Positions 10,558 to 23,160 of a DNA stretch of 64,000 nucleotides are shown here, one piece after another (the stretch's first letter is position 1; every line of letters begins with the position of its first letter). The stretch covers positions 1 to 64,000 of the forward strand of contig ML213535.1 in NCBI GenBank assembly GCA_004369045.1. Direction: 5' to 3'. The notes under the pieces were generated by a model. That model did not search any database and had not been told where the DNA came from. It was given only the letters and a program-made list of their open reading frames with translations. Source of the stretch: Heliocybe sulcata. Lineage: Eukaryota; Basidiomycota; Agaricomycetes; Gloeophyllales; Gloeophyllaceae. The position numbers were made by a program, and so were the translations under genes.

Positions 10558-13186
10558 ATGCCTTTGGATATCGAAGAGTAAGGGCGCTTTTCCAGACGTT
10601 CAGTCTTAGCAAGGCTCCCCCGCCTTACGCTGTAACGCACTGTCAGATTTCGCAAGGCTGGTTACAAGGCCATCGACCGGATTTGCGAGTACTACTACTC
10701 CCTGCAGGACAAGTCGGTGGTTTCGCAGGTGCAGCCTGGGTATCTCAGAGAGGCTTTGCCAGGTCCGCCGATCACGTTCTTAATTATCGCTGTCGCATGC
10801 TGATACTGCCCGTCTTACTCAACCATACCCTACTCCCTCCCGGCGTCCATTGTCAAACTTCCCTTTTCTCGCTCATCCCTTGCACCCACAAAATCCCCCT
10901 GCCCTATCGGATAACTCAGAAGAAGCGCCGGAACACGGGGAAGACTTCGACGCCATACAAGATGACTACCAGAAGCTCATTGTACCAGGTACAAGCGTCC
11001 GTCCTCTTTCCCAGCCCTCCTCGCCATTCCATCTCCTCATATTCTACGACTGCCTAACTTCACGGCTCTGATGCGAGGATAGGATTGACACACTGGCAGC
11101 ATCCCTCATTCTTCGCCTACTTTCCAACTGCCTGCACGTTCGAAGGCATGTTGGGCGATCTGTATGCGAGCAGTGCGACAAATCCAGGGTTCAACGTACG
11201 TCACCTTTCTCATATGATCCCCCTTTCCTCCCAAACATTCCCCATGTGCGCCTTGTGCTTGACGTTCGCCGTCATCTACATGGATCATCTCAAGTTCCCC
11301 TTCTACGCTGCACGACCCGTCGTCCGCACTCGCACATCGCCATCTTCATACCTTCCCAGAATACTCTCAGCTGCTTGCTCACAGTGACATATGCACCTCA
11401 CGCAGTGGTCCTGCTCGCCGGCCTGCACGGAACTCGAAGCCGTCGTGATGGACTGGAGCGCTAAGCTCCTAGGTCTCAGCCCGGAATTTTATAACACAAG
11501 CGGTATTGGCGGGGGCGTTATGATGGTACGCCTTGTCTCTTTAACCCATCAATCCAACGACTCGCGTTCCTCCCCGTCACCTATACCTTATCCCCTTCTT
11601 CCTCGACGCTCGTCACTCGATTTTGATCCCGCTCTTCTATGCAATGTCATGATCTTCATGCGCGCCGCCACGTTCTTAGACGACCGCTTCCGACTCCGCG
11701 CTCACTGCCATCGTCGCCGCCCGGTCTCGCCACATCCGTACCCATCCCGGCACTCCGCTCGACAAGCTCGTCATCTATGTCACTTCGCAAACTCACTCTC
11801 TAGGACTGAAGGCTGGATTAGTTTTAGGGCTTCAGGTGCGTATGCGTACACACCCCGCTCCTACAGCGGGTTTGAGAGCGCTGACGTTGGGTTTCGGGTG
11901 GCGGCTGGGTAGGTTAGAGTATTGGACGTGAAGGCAGAGGACAATTTCGCAGTGCGCGGTGAGAGTGTAAAAAAGGCAATAGAGGAGGATAGAGAGAGCG
12001 GGCGGGAGCCGTTCGTTCTAGGTGAGTGAGCACATCCTATGTAATCCAAAGAGAGTATCCCGCTGGAAATGCATTGGGAAGGGATCGGTTTCGTGCCGGA
12101 TGTTGCGCCATTGTGGGCAGCGCTGACGTTCTACATTCATTTCTAGTTGCCACAGTTGGTACTACAAGTTCAGGTGCTGTAGATAGGATCGACGAAATCG
12201 GCACAGTCTGTACGTCCCTCCATCTCCTCCTCCTCTCGTTATCCTTTCAAATGCTGGTCGTCCCTGCGTCACTCCTCCGTAGTGAGAGAATATCCTAACA
12301 TCTGGCTCCACGTCGACGCCGCGTGGGCGGGCATGACGCTCTCATGCCCTGAATATCGTGAGACAGCCCGACTCGAAGCCATAAACAACTACGCTACAAG
12401 TTTCTGTACGAACTTTCACAAGGTCCGTCTTCATACTTGTTTGGTCTCGTTCGTAGGTGTTGATGGTAGTGTAGTGGGGTCTAGTGAACTTCGACGCCTC
12501 AACATTGTGGGTACGCGAGCGGACACTGTTGACCGACGCCTTGGATATTACGCCCGAGTTCTTAAGGACAAAGCACGGCGATGAAGGTGTGTCTTCTGTT
12601 CCTACTACTATAGGATAATTTTGGGATGCAGATCGGACGCAGGTACCGTGATCGACTACCGCAACTGGCACCTCGGTCTCGGGAGGCGGTTTAGGAGTCT
12701 GAAGGTGTGGTTCGTGTTGCGGAGCTGGGGAGTGGAGGGAGTGAGAGGATATATCCGGAAGGTGCGTTGTTGTACTGCACACTCCCTCTTTCGTGTAGTT
12801 ATAATGGAGTTACTAACTCGGTCATATCTTAGTGCATCGCCCTCAACGACATCTTCGCCTCCGCCATTCGCTCCTCTCCCGACTTCGAGCTTGTGACTCC
12901 TCCCTCGTTCGCCCTAACCGTCTTCCGTCTCTCTCCATCGACACTCACGCCCCAGCCCTTGTCTCTTGAGTCTCTGAACGACCTGAACCGGCTATTTTAC
13001 ACTCGACTATCGAAGAGACACGACCTCCTGTTGACGCAGACGCAGCTGAACGGCGTCTTCTGCATTCGTTTCGCAGTTGGGGCTGCCAGGACGGAGGAGG
13101 CGGATGTGAGAAGGGCGGTGGACGTAATTCGTGAAGAGGCCACTCTGGCTGCGAGCGCTTGGCAAGAGGTGAAGGCCACGGGCTGA
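10558..13186 (+). CDS. Aromatic-L-amino-acid decarboxylase (group II, PLP-dependent)
   Basis: Predicted to decarboxylate an aromatic amino acid (tryptophan, tyrosine, phenylalanine or DOPA) to the amine, in the cytosol. Twelve exons splice in frame to 496 codons: 10558-10577, 10647-10762, 10920-10988, 11083-11195, 11406-11525, 11680-11835, 11913-12021, 12147-12209, 12283-12422, 12475-12586, 12643-12761, 12833-13186. Family hallmarks appear in order: [18 protein letters not shown] at the N-terminus, [16 protein letters not shown] (substrate side), [21 protein letters not shown], and [16 protein letters not shown], whose lysine is residue 302, the expected PLP Schiff-base position, then [19 protein letters not shown]. 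The length matches the family (about 480-500). No stop or frame break was found, so the gene looks functional although it starts only 10.5 kb from the telomere. Substrate preference cannot be read from sequence. Confidence 0.93.
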
Positions 13187-13652
13187 ATTATCCTTGTCAC
13201 CTGCGTCGACTCGACTCGACTGCAGTATGCCGATATGGAGGCTCGTGGCAGAGAGATTTCCACAAGACTCGGCATATGTAGGATAATCTTCAGTTAGTAT
13301 GGTCGTTCACTTGATACGGAACGGTGGGAGTGATGCCGTACCAACATTCGAGAGCGAAGCCGATACGACGCACAGCTCAGACTCAGATTGAGGATAGTTT
13401 CGAATGAACGACGGAGCAGCAGCTTGTTGGCTCTCTGACCCTGTTGTTTGATACTACCTTACATGAGCAAAGCTCATCGTCCGATAAGGGTGGCATAGTG
13501 TGGCACGCGAGGTGGCACGGCCATCAGGCGCGTTGCAATATCATAACGGTCACCCGTGACAATACGCGTTTAAAAGTGGAGCGTACGTGTACGTGCCACT
13601 CATTCACCTTCCTCTGTCCCTGCGAGGTCTTCAATATTCCAAAATACCTCCT

Positions 13653-14809
13653 ATGCTCGACGACGGCACAAACCCGCGCAAACGCAAGAGGATGTCCTCG
13701 CCCATGGAAAGAGAGGGCGCACCCGCGACATCCGCTTCCTTCAAGAAGCACGAAGCGCTGTATCTGGAAGATGGCAACGTGATAATGTGCGCCGTCAACG
13801 CGACTGGCGAAGGAATCGCTTTTCGGGTGCACAGAAGTATACTCGCGAGCGTTTCACCGGTCTTCGCCGACATGTTCACTCTACCACTACCGAGCGAGAA
13901 TGAGTCGCATGAAGGCTTGCCTGTCGTCCGTATGCCGGATCAGGCCGATGACCTCGAGATGTTGCTCATGATACTTTATCACAAGACGTACGTGCTGTTC
14001 CGTCCCCGCCACAAAGGCGTCGCTGACAGACAAATAGGGCCCTCCCTTCGGACCATCTCGATCCTCGCATGCCACATGCGGTGAGACCGATTCTTGTCAT
14101 TGCGTGCAAATACGAGATGGAAAATATTAGAGAACAAATCGTCAGCATTGTCAAGAAAGCTTGGCCGAGCTCACTGCAGTGCTGGGACAGGATGGAGGCG
14201 GAGATCAAGGCCATGAATAGACAATGGCATCAGCAGCACGACTGCGCCCGTGATTACAGCTGTCGGGATCCACTGGACGCACATCTGCCCGGGCCAGTAG
14301 CAGCTATCAGTCTCGCAAGGGACTGCGACATCCCGGAAATCTTACCCGCAGCATTCTACCACCTCTCACGACTATCCATGGAGTTGGGTCCGGACGGATC
14401 CGAGCACGATGAACGAATACAGCGGGCATATTTCTTTCATGGCGAGCGTACTGCCAAATGGAAGAGTCTAGCCGGAGAAGACTACTACAGGCTTTTCGTG
14501 GGCCGGAAGAAACTGCGTGAGGCGGTCGCGAAGGAAATCGAGGCATGGCCAAAAGACTATCATGAAAACCGAATAGCAGAGGAGGATCTTTTTGAAGACT
14601 GCTCGGAGGCGGGGATTCATGAGTTCGTCTCGAGGATCAAGGGAAGCATACGCACCAATCAAGATACACTCTCCGTGTTACTCCAGTTCATAGAAGAAGC
14701 GGATACCACTACCTTGTTCTGTTGTGACTGCGCATGGGGGTTCATAGAGGATATTAATGAACTGCGGGCCCGGGTCTGGGAGCACCTACCAGAGTACTTT
14801 GACCTATAA
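13653..14809 (+). CDS. BTB/POZ domain protein
   Basis: Two exons (13653-13987 and 14038-14809) join in frame to 368 residues across a 50-bp intron (GTACGT...AATAG). The first part holds a short basic stretch (PRKRKR, possible nuclear signal) and then a BTB/POZ domain: ALYLEDGNVIMCAV, FRVHRSILASVSPVFADMF (the classic 'hook' helix) and DDLEMLLMILYHKT. The C-terminal half is acidic/helical without a Kelch or MATH domain. BTB proteins dimerise and often act as adaptors for cullin-3 ubiquitin ligases; large BTB-only families are typical of Agaricomycetes. I chose the ATG at 13653 because it opens the conserved frame just before the basic stretch. The partner and substrate are unknown. Confidence 0.85.
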
Positions 14810-16176
14810 TCGAAGGTGAGCATACAGTTTCGAACCCGCGTACTTCGGATTTACCACTCTCTTGGACCCGCCGCTCCCCACGACTAGTATCCAGAGGCCT
14901 CCTGAGATGTTGCATATTGATGTAGTGCTGCATTGTAATTTGTAATAGCGGTGATAACCCATTAATCACAGTGGACGCGATGCAGATCAAGGCACCTGCG
15001 GGTCCAAAGGCTTGTGTGTCAGTACACAGCGCTGTCATCATTCATTCCACTACGCACGTTTCTGGGCCTCTTCAATGCTGCGAGAAAATTCTCTTCCTGC
15101 ATTTCCGTGAGTATTGAGCGGGCGAACGACTTGCTGCCCGAGCTTCCCTTTGTCGATTAACCATATCATCCATAGGAAGGAAGAAGATTGGCATCGATAG
15201 TTCAATGGACAGAAAGAAGACGTACTTACCCTTGTCCTAGAGTTTGAAGGGGATCAAACATGACCGAATGCCCTTCATCGAAACTTGCATTCGTCTCGTT
15301 TTCTACTTATCTGACCCGCGATCGTATCCTACAGCCCCTTCCACGGGTCGAAGCCCCGATTTATCAGGTTCAGGTAGTCGTAGTTGACCAGAAACGGTGC
15401 GTCGGATTTTGTTGGACGAGATGCAGTGTGTATAATGATGATACGATAGGGAAGGTGGCACCCGCGTCAAATTGGCGTCAAGTCGCGCCCACTTTAGTTC
15501 GCCATGTTTATCCTCTCGCATAGCTGTCGTTCGGTACTTGCACCGGTGTACCTTCTTCGTCAAATAAATATATTGCTCCCGCCGGCGCTTGTCGCGCAAG
15601 ACGGAGCTACACAGAACGGTACGTACACGCAGGACTCTCACCTGCACGTACAGTCCAAAACAACACCTGACTTCTCAACCCATAAACGAAGCTGACTCGG
15701 ACATTGAAGATGAAAACCGAGTCGCAAACCAAAAGCTGATGAAAGCACCACTAGAAAGTATTAAAAAAGGATAGACGACGCCAACTACGATAGTCAACGA
15801 GCGAACTCGTCCCAAAAGGTCCGAGGAGAACGAGCAGAAGTCCAGAGACAAGGAGCAGGCAAGGGATAAGGTGAGGAAATAACATAGCATCAGACAGGGG
15901 AAGCGAATTATGAACGACGGGACGAGGTGGTTGGAAGCAGGTCGTACAGCGCCGTAGGTATCGGGTCTTCGGCAACGAGAACGGAATCGAGAGTCGTGTG
16001 GTACACACATGATGTACGAAGAAGCAAGGAATAGCATATGCCGAAGACGATCGGGGGCGGAAGGAGACATTCGAGGATGGTGAAGGCACATACGCGGTAT
16101 GGCACCGACGCAGCAGACAGTTTTGACTCCGGATCTCCGGGAGCCGGAGATAAATAATCACCTAGAAAACTGATGC
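14810..16176. other. Intergenic, convergent 3' ends; no supported gene
   Basis: The BTB gene ends at 14809 and the membrane-protein gene on the other strand ends at 16177. Short open frames occur on both strands (for example 15675-16091, minus), but none has a recognisable domain or splice pattern. The part next to 16177 is probably the 3' UTR of the membrane-protein gene. A B-box-like GGTTCGAAA near 14830 (minus) was checked and does not fold as a tRNA. Confidence 0.5.
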
Positions 16177-18342
16177 TTACTCGTTCGCAACCTAGGAACA
16201 CAACGTCGGTTGGCACAACTCGCTCCAAGAGGTCACTACGGAAGACTCACCCTCAACACCCTTTTCCCATCAGACTCCTCCACGACACTCGCAGCATCGC
16301 CCCTATCATACTCAGGCGGCGGGCCCGCATGCGACTGCCCATGCCCCTCCTCGCTCTCCTCCGTATTATCAAACGGATTCGGGATCGCGTGGGCGTGGGG
16401 GTTGTGGTTATCTTCGATACCGCCATACGGGTCATCCATAGCCGACACGACAGACTTGCGATTATCGAGAGCGGGGGCGACGTGCGGGTTGGGCATAGGC
16501 GGCGACGGCGAAGACTTGTAGTGCGCGGCGTACGACTCCTGGCTCGTCGGCGGGCTCGGGTTGGACGCGCTCGAGAGTAATCCGCTCGCACCGAAGCTCG
16601 GCTGCCTATTCAGACTCGTCGATCCAGAGGTCGCAGTGTGCCCTCCCTGGGAGGACGACGGCCCGCGCCTCAGGTTCGCGTTCACGGCCGCGTACGGATC
16701 CTGGCTCGCACCCGCCAACCCAGCAGCCTGGAGGATATCCCAGTTGTGCGCTGCGTCAGTCCCGTTACCGCCGTGGTACCTCGCCCCCATAGGGTCCTGG
16801 TACTGTTCCGGGATAGGAGGTGACGCAAAGCGGTTGTACGGCGTCGTCTCCGGGCCCTCGTTAGGATCCCGGCGGGACCTGGCTCGCTGTACACCCACAC
16901 CCGCCATCCCATACGTCGCAGGGTCATACGGCACGGGCGGCGGGCCAGCCTGGGGCATCACCTGTCCCGGCTGAATCTCCCTCATCCCATAGCTCTCCGC
17001 GCCCATCGGCGGCTGTGCGTACGTCCCGTGACTGGTGACAGTCGGCTCGTACTGCTTGGCGGCGTTGCGCATGTTGAAGTCGTCGTCGTCGTCGTCCGGG
17101 AAATAGGGCACGGCGGAGGACATGGCGGCCTGGCGGGCGGCTTCGTCGACTTCGTCGTCGAATCTGGCGGCGCGGCGGCGACGCATGTAGGTGGTTAGGA
17201 GGAAGAAGAGGAGGGCGGCGGCGAGGAGACCGACGACGGTGAAGACGCCTGCGACGGCGCCTTTGTTGGAGAAGAAGCTGTAGCGGGAGAATCAGCACCG
17301 TGAATGACGAGGCGCGCAACTAGTGGATAACCAGTAGACATGCAGTGAAAATTCGTGAGGCAGCACCACGATGGCAAGCAGGAAGCATTAAAACGGAGGA
17401 TTAGTCACCAGCCCTGCCATCCCACCATCGGACTGGCGCCGCATATCACGATCGACGAAGTGATCGCGACGTCCAGTAGTGTCCGCGCACCTTCCTACTA
17501 ACCCCAGGCAGAAACAGGGATATGGTCCGCCAGAATGAGACGACATCCCAGTCCGGAAAGGATCGGTACAAGAACAAACGCTGATCGAAGACGCCGTGTT
17601 GTAGTTCTCCCCGTTCTCACGAAGGAATAGCAACGACAGGGGCCAAGGATGATGGCGAGAAAGGAACAATGCTGAGGTTGGTAAAAAAAAAGCAGAAGAG
17701 TTTCTACCGAAAGAAGAGTCCTCAAATAGGGTACTCACGCTCCGCCTCCGGATGCATTGTCCTGGTTGCTGCTCGCCGTAGGAGTCTCCATGTAGACAGT
17801 CGTGTAAGTGACTAACGATCCATCGGCAGCCGTAGAAGTCTCAAAGCGAGTCGTCTGGATGGGGGTAGCCGAGAATGTGGAGGTAGTGTGAGAAGAAGAA
17901 GAAGACGACGACGAGGAGGACGAGCTGCTGGTGTCGGTAGTCGACGAGGAAGACGAGGTCGTGGATGAAGTCGTGGACGAAGAGGAGGATGTAGTAGTTG
18001 ACGAGGTGGTGGTGGAGGTAGAGGAGGTGGTGGAGGTGGTGCTCGTCGTCGAGGAGGTCGTCGAGGAAGTGGTGGAAGAAGTGGTGCTGCTCGTCGTTGT
18101 CGTCGACGTGGTCGAGTCTACATCGGTCGTCGAGGAGCTCGTCACCGGCAGAGGGGCGGTGCTCGTCGCAGCATCGGTGGTGGTAAAGCCTTGGGTTAGT
18201 TCGTTAATAATCGACATCTCCCTCGCGCAGCCTGTCAATCCGGCACTCACTGGGTAACGACAACGACATGGCGGTCCGAGATTACTGTACGTTTTTCAGT
18301 TTTACTGGTAGAGTAGAACTTTGGCTTCCATGCGGGAGTGGG
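16177..18342 (-). CDS. Ser/Thr-rich single-pass membrane protein
   Basis: Spliced minus-strand gene of a type common in basidiomycetes. After a short extracellular segment (PTPAWKPKFYSTSK ... VISDRHVVVVTQ, exon ending with a GTGAGTG donor) comes a long, almost pure Ser/Thr stalk (about 17880-18190) likely to be heavily O-mannosylated. Next is a membrane segment (KGAVAGVFTVVGLLAAALLF) followed by the stop-transfer sequence YMRRRRAARFDDEVDEAARQ, then a Pro/Gln/Ser-rich cytosolic tail with a poly-Asp run. The last exon is tiny: splicing from AGG/GTGAGTC to CCTAG/GTT gives the C-terminus RVLRVANE and a stop at 16177-16179, instead of a stop at 16236 without the splice. The first exon, expected to carry a signal peptide, was not resolved upstream of 18342. 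The architecture resembles Mid2/WSC-like wall sensors, but no cysteine-rich WSC domain is seen. Confidence 0.75.
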
Positions 18343-20314
18343 CTGTAAAGGAGTGTGGGGAGCAAACAATCAGATGTTGCTGGCCGACCTGTGTTTGTTT
18401 TCGTCGTGCGGGGACGAAGAACAGGATGATCACACGCTCGGCATTCCCAGCCCGTTTAGGTCCTCTCACCGCCACACGCCACAACGCTCGCGATGCACAC
18501 GGTCCGCCCGACGCCGCACTCGTTTCATCTCCAGAGTGTTCTGCACGACCGCTGGCCTCTTATTTTTGGCAGAAGCAATTTTCTGCAGCCTCAGCATCCT
18601 CCTGAGGCTCTTGATCTATGGGGCATAGCAACCAGCATTGCAGGCGGCGTCGTCTATATTTTTGGGCGTTCGGAGAACAGCACCCTCGTTTCGGAAGAAC
18701 AGCCATCTTGCACTTATATATATATGTCATACGACTCCGTGCTCGAGCTGCATCACAGAAAGCATACTGTCTTATGGCTATACTCGGGTGCAGCTGACCT
18801 AAATCTGGCTGTGTGACTACCGATTCTCTCGAGTCGCCATTTCCTGCTGTTGGTGCATGTGGTAGCGTGCCGCGCCCGTGATCATGCTTTACCAGCTGAG
18901 GCGACTGGAATTGGTGATCCGATAGCTGCTCTCTCATAACCTCGGACTGACTTAATGCGTTTGCTAACCCACATCCCAGTGGTTCATGAAGTCAGCGTAT
19001 TTCTGCTTTTGTTCGCGGTTACCTCGGCTCTCGACAAAATGCTCTCCCCTTCTGATTAATACCGCAGGATCGTCACCCGGGTGGTTATCGGTGCGGCTTA
19101 CTAGTGTTTACATTTGTACCCCATAATTCCTTCAAAGACGGTTGGTTGGGTCATGAACGACGCTCGGCACTCGGGAAGACGGTAAGGCATTGTGGGATTC
19201 AGATGCCGAGGTTCCAGCGTAAGCGACCAGTTTCTGCGTTGTTAGTGAACATACTGTGCAAAACCGCACTGTATGCGTACTGACAAAATCCCTGGGTCGC
19301 GTCATGTCACAGAATATTCGATGGTGTACCTGACCTTATGCTGCTGGTAGTCACTGGACCAGTCCGACAGGCCATGAGGAGCTTGGGCAACGTCCCTCTC
19401 ATCTGATACAACCTCCGGAGCTCATTGTATGGCATCAAGCTCTTCTTGGCCCCGAAACCCGTCGTTCCCTATGTCTTTCCCGCAATGGAGTGTGCTGCAG
19501 GAAACATGTGAGTGTCCACATACCTTAGACCCATGCACTGCGGGCGAGATCTATGGCTTCGACTATGTATCTGTTGCACATGGTAGAAACTCTGGTCAAT
19601 GGTTGGCGATGCGGAGGGAGCAACTGTTTGTGTTGATAGGCTCCATGCCTCAATGCTCCCGTTGAATCTGTTTTATTATCGCAGGCGAGTGGCATAATAT
19701 TGATTTTTACGCGCTACATTAGGCCCCTTCTACACGCTGTAGTGTTTTTCTACGACTCTATAGATGTCCGACAATATGAATCAGGTAAGAGAACTCGATG
19801 GGCGCTGTGCAGACTGATGAAAGGACGTCTGACCCATCGCCGGGTGCGCTGTGCAGTGTACAAGTGCCTCGGTGATCGTCCATTATATATATGTCTATCC
19901 ATATCTAGCTGGCCGAGTGCACTATTAGTATGCATATCACTCCGACTACGATGGTCATTGACAAGGTAGGAGGCTTCCGCGGATGCTGTGGTAGCTCGCG
20001 AGATCTCCCAACCGGCTCTCACTCCTACCTCACTAAGTTGATGGAGTACTGCGGCGATCGTCTTACCTCCAGTTGGTAGTCCATCCCTCTGAATTCTCCG
20101 CAATACATGTTTCATGTACGAAAGAACGCACTGCGTTGGGTCGGTCGCATAGCTAGCAAAAGTCAGCCACAAATCTTGGTGTGGATTAAGTACCACGCCT
20201 TGAAGTCACATGATCCAGCCGCGTCTGCACGTTTGTGTACGCGCACAAGCACTTTGTCTTGAACCCGATACCAGCTGCTTCCTTGATATCAGAGCTAACG
20301 GGAAGCTCACTCGT
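18343..20314. other. Intergenic; unresolved first exon of the membrane protein, otherwise no gene
   Basis: The first exon and promoter of the minus-strand membrane protein should lie in about 18350-18800. From 18800 to 20314 I see only short frames without domain or codon support. The MED31 promoter is presumably within the last few hundred bases. Confidence 0.45.
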
Positions 20315-20850
20315 ATGTCTTCCCCTACGCAAGCACCCGAGACTGACGTCCGCGCCGCAAACCGCGCCCGCTTCGAGCTCGAGCTCGAATTCGTTCAAGC
20401 CCTGGCGAACCCATTCTACCTCCACTCTCTCGGGCAACAAGGCATTCTCGACCAACCCGCCTTCATCAACTTCCTGGACTACTTGCAATACTGGCGCGAG
20501 AAAGACTACGCACGGTTCATACAGTGAGGAACTACCGTTCTATGCGGTGGGGTGATGGTGATCTCTAAACGGCCAGCTACCCGCATGCGCTGCACCACCT
20601 GGAGCTGCTGCAGCACGCGACGTTCCGGGCGGAAATTAGGAAGGATGAGTGGAGGGAGTATCTGAACCAGAAGCAGTTCGAGCATTGGCGGACATGGCGA
20701 GTGTACGCTCCTGCAGTCGTGCTGCGTGATTCTCATCCTTGATTCCTCATTTGTAGGCGGGATCCGAAGTACCTCAATGCGCCTGAACCTGTCAAAGAGG
20801 AGGCTCCACCAGCTGTCGACGCCATCGAGCAAAGTCAGCCGACGTCGTAG
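20315..20850 (+). CDS. MED31: Mediator complex subunit 31 (Soh1)
   Basis: MED31 is a small conserved subunit of the Mediator middle module, linking gene-specific factors to RNA polymerase II in the nucleus. Three exons (20315-20523, 20577-20702, 20757-20850) join in frame to 142 residues. The conserved core is clear: [45 protein letters not shown] then [35 protein letters not shown] and RDPKYLN. The ATG at 20315 is chosen because it begins just before the conserved core; the frame is open upstream but that part shows no MED31 similarity. The C-terminal tail (KEEAPP...SQPTS) is a short acidic extension. The length is normal for fungal MED31. The gene appears intact. Confidence 0.95.
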
Positions 20851-22081
20851 CGCTGAGAAGGTTTGTTATCGCGCTAGTCCGTTTCCTGCTTGACGGTCGA
20901 GTTGCGCCTGTAAAGAATACTCATGTCTTTCGCATCACGTACTTTAGGAATTGACCTTGGCAGTCCTGTTCGCACGGGCACCCAGTCTCATATCCATCGA
21001 CGGAGGTGTGTTGCAGAGCAAGAATCTTGGATATAAAATCTCTTCAATAATGAAGGGCGACATATCTTTCCATATCCTGTCTTCGGGCGCCGATAATTTG
21101 ATCCTTGCGGGCGCTTTGTGTCTCATGACTTCGTTGAGTGCATTCTAAGTGAGCTCACCGTTGTACTGACGCGCATCGTATTTCATCCTCATGCAATGTT
21201 ACGTTCTGTTCAAAGGATACAATCCTATGCAATTCGCTTTCAACACGTAATCTATCCCTAACGGCAAGTTCCCCTTTGATATATTGGCTGTCCCGCAGGT
21301 CCGCTGCCGCCTGATAAGCGTAAACCGGTTTCGATTAGCGTTGCTCAGACGCCCATGAGTACTTGGCATTCAATGTCTGTGAGGTAATTGTGTAATTTCA
21401 ACGCCTTGCGGATGGCGCAGGATATCTTGCTCGCAGCGTCTCGGACATTCGTCTACGATGAGTGATGTTTCTCAGAAGGGGTCCTCTCAGGCTAGATGGG
21501 AGAGGTGTACGCCCGAAGACCGGCCCCTGCATTCTATCGGTAGAGCAGGGTCCCTTCTTCCTGATTATGATAGTATCTCTTCTTATATCCTATTGTCAGG
21601 TGCCGATGATCTGATACACGGCTGCCGATGTGCGTCCGACGACTACTGGGAGTACTATCTGAGTGAGTGTAGAGTTTCACTGGTACCAGGAACCCTTGCC
21701 TTCTCACAGATGTCAGATCCAATCACGAAGCGCGGCATTCGATTCAATTCAGCGCCAACGTCCAATGCACTCTGCATGCGAAGAGGCGTCGCTTTTGATA
21801 TAAACTGTTATACGAGACAACCGCTGTGAGTCCGTATGCGCAGGGCTGGACTAAATTGCTCTGACTGTTCCTTTCGGCCTATAATCCAGGTCGGTCCATA
21901 GAACATTCGGCAACACGTCCAATCGGAATATTTTCCTAAGATCGTCCCGTCTGAATGTGTGCGAAGCTGGAAGCCGGATATACAGTATAAAGCTCACGTA
22001 GTAGGTGGCATTCCACCATACCCTGACCGCGTACGCGTCCATCTCTAGCTGCCTCGTAATAAACATCTGCTTGCGACGTCC
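20851..22081. other. Intergenic with a weak internal duplication; no supported gene
   Basis: Two segments, about 21060-21110 and 21575-21625, share a diverged string of the form TATCCTNTNNTCNGGNGCCGATNATNTGAT. Both lie in short plus-strand frames (20951-21148 and 21458-21829) reading SSGADNLI and LSGADDLI. They could be remnants of a duplicated exon, but no gene model is supported. Confidence 0.35.
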
Positions 22082-22794
22082 ATGTCGACTCCCGACTCTC
22101 TGACCGTAGAAGACCTCCGCCTGGTGGCACAAATCGTCATCGCCGTCCTTGCCGGTCACGGTTACAACTGCTGGGTCTTCTCCGGTTCGGCATGCAACTT
22201 GTGGGGCGCTACCCGAACACCCAATGTGCGTCTAGAGACCAGAGTTATAATTCTTGCCCCCCTCACGCTGGTAATATGCAGGACGTCGACATACGTTTCA
22301 TGCCGAATACCGAGTCTGAGAACGCCGAAACGGTGAAGGAGCTGATCGTCCGCAAGGACTCCCGCTTCTATCTCGAGTCCCCTAGCGACCCTTCCGCACC
22401 ATACCGCGTCCTCTACGCTCGTCTCGTCGGCAGGAGAGCTTGCAAGGTGGACATCATGGTGCCCACCCTGTTCAGCATCCCCGCAAAAGACGTGCAGATG
22501 ATCGACGGGATAAGAGTGATGCCACTGCTTCCTCTCCTCCTCGCCAAGCTCAAAGGGTGGACGGACCACCGGGAGGCTACAAACGAGCGTATGAATCACA
22601 AGCAGCACAATGATGCTCACGATCTCGTGCACCTGTTTATAGCTGCGGAAGTGATGGGAATGCATATACGGGATCTCAAGTGGCCAGAGGCCATGCTGCC
22701 TGGCTCTCTTGGCAGAGCGGCTGAATTTGCGGACGAGTATCCGAGGATCATTTACGAGGGAAAGGCGATCGGTTTGCTTGAAGGTGATCAGTGA
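22082..22794 (+). CDS. Small nucleotidyltransferase-fold protein, copy 1
   Basis: Two exons (22082-22225 and 22282-22794) give 218 residues. The N-terminal half carries the minimal nucleotidyltransferase signature: FSGSACNLWG (Gly-Ser turn) followed by PNDVDIRF with acidic pair D49/D51, and a third acidic residue in CKVDIMV (D105). The C-terminal half is helical (LPLLLAKLKGWTDHRE...). The fold suggests transfer of a nucleotide or AMP to a protein or RNA, or a decayed, non-catalytic version; the set resembles AbiEii/MNT-type domains, but the true substrate is unknown. A related gene follows 366 bp downstream with the intron at the same codon, just before the DVD motif, which shows tandem duplication. 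No signal peptide, so probably cytosolic. Confidence 0.8.
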
Positions 22795-23160
22795 AGAAGG
22801 CAAGTATCGCGTCTCCCGTGTTCTTTTGCGATCTTGAACTCATTCTTATGGACAACATAGGCTCGTTGCTCTCCCATGCGTGGCTCTTGCTCGACGGTGA
22901 TGCTGTTGTCTTTGGACGTAATTGTTGCTCTATCACTGAACACGTTGCAATCCTTATGGCTTCGATGTTCTTCATTCTACTAAGTTTGGCAGTACTATCC
23001 TGGGTCGTGGGTCAGAGAAGTGACATACGTTCAGCACGAGGATGCCCATGCCTTGCACCTTGCGGTCTTCCTCACTGCGCCGCAGCGCAGCGTGCCTGTA
23101 GGCTGAGAGTATAAGTATCGGGTTGTCCGTGTATTCACTCTATCCTTTGTTAGCTCAGTA
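22795..23160. other. Spacer between the two nucleotidyltransferase genes
   Basis: No coding signal beyond short frames. It must hold the terminator of copy 1 and the promoter of copy 2. Confidence 0.4.

Noticed and set aside
14815-14900. Possible tRNA on the minus strand (GGTTCGAAA box near 14830)
   Set aside because: The stem around the T-loop does not pair and no convincing A box or acceptor stem is present.
16236-16238. Stop codon at 16236 as the end of the Ser/Thr-rich membrane protein
   Set aside because: A consensus donor (GTGAGTC) immediately before it and a CTAG acceptor give a short last exon ending VANE, the better model for this protein type.
17880-18257. 108-codon Val/Glu-rich plus-strand frame (17931-18257)
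   Set aside because: It is the antisense shadow of the Ser/Thr-rich stalk.
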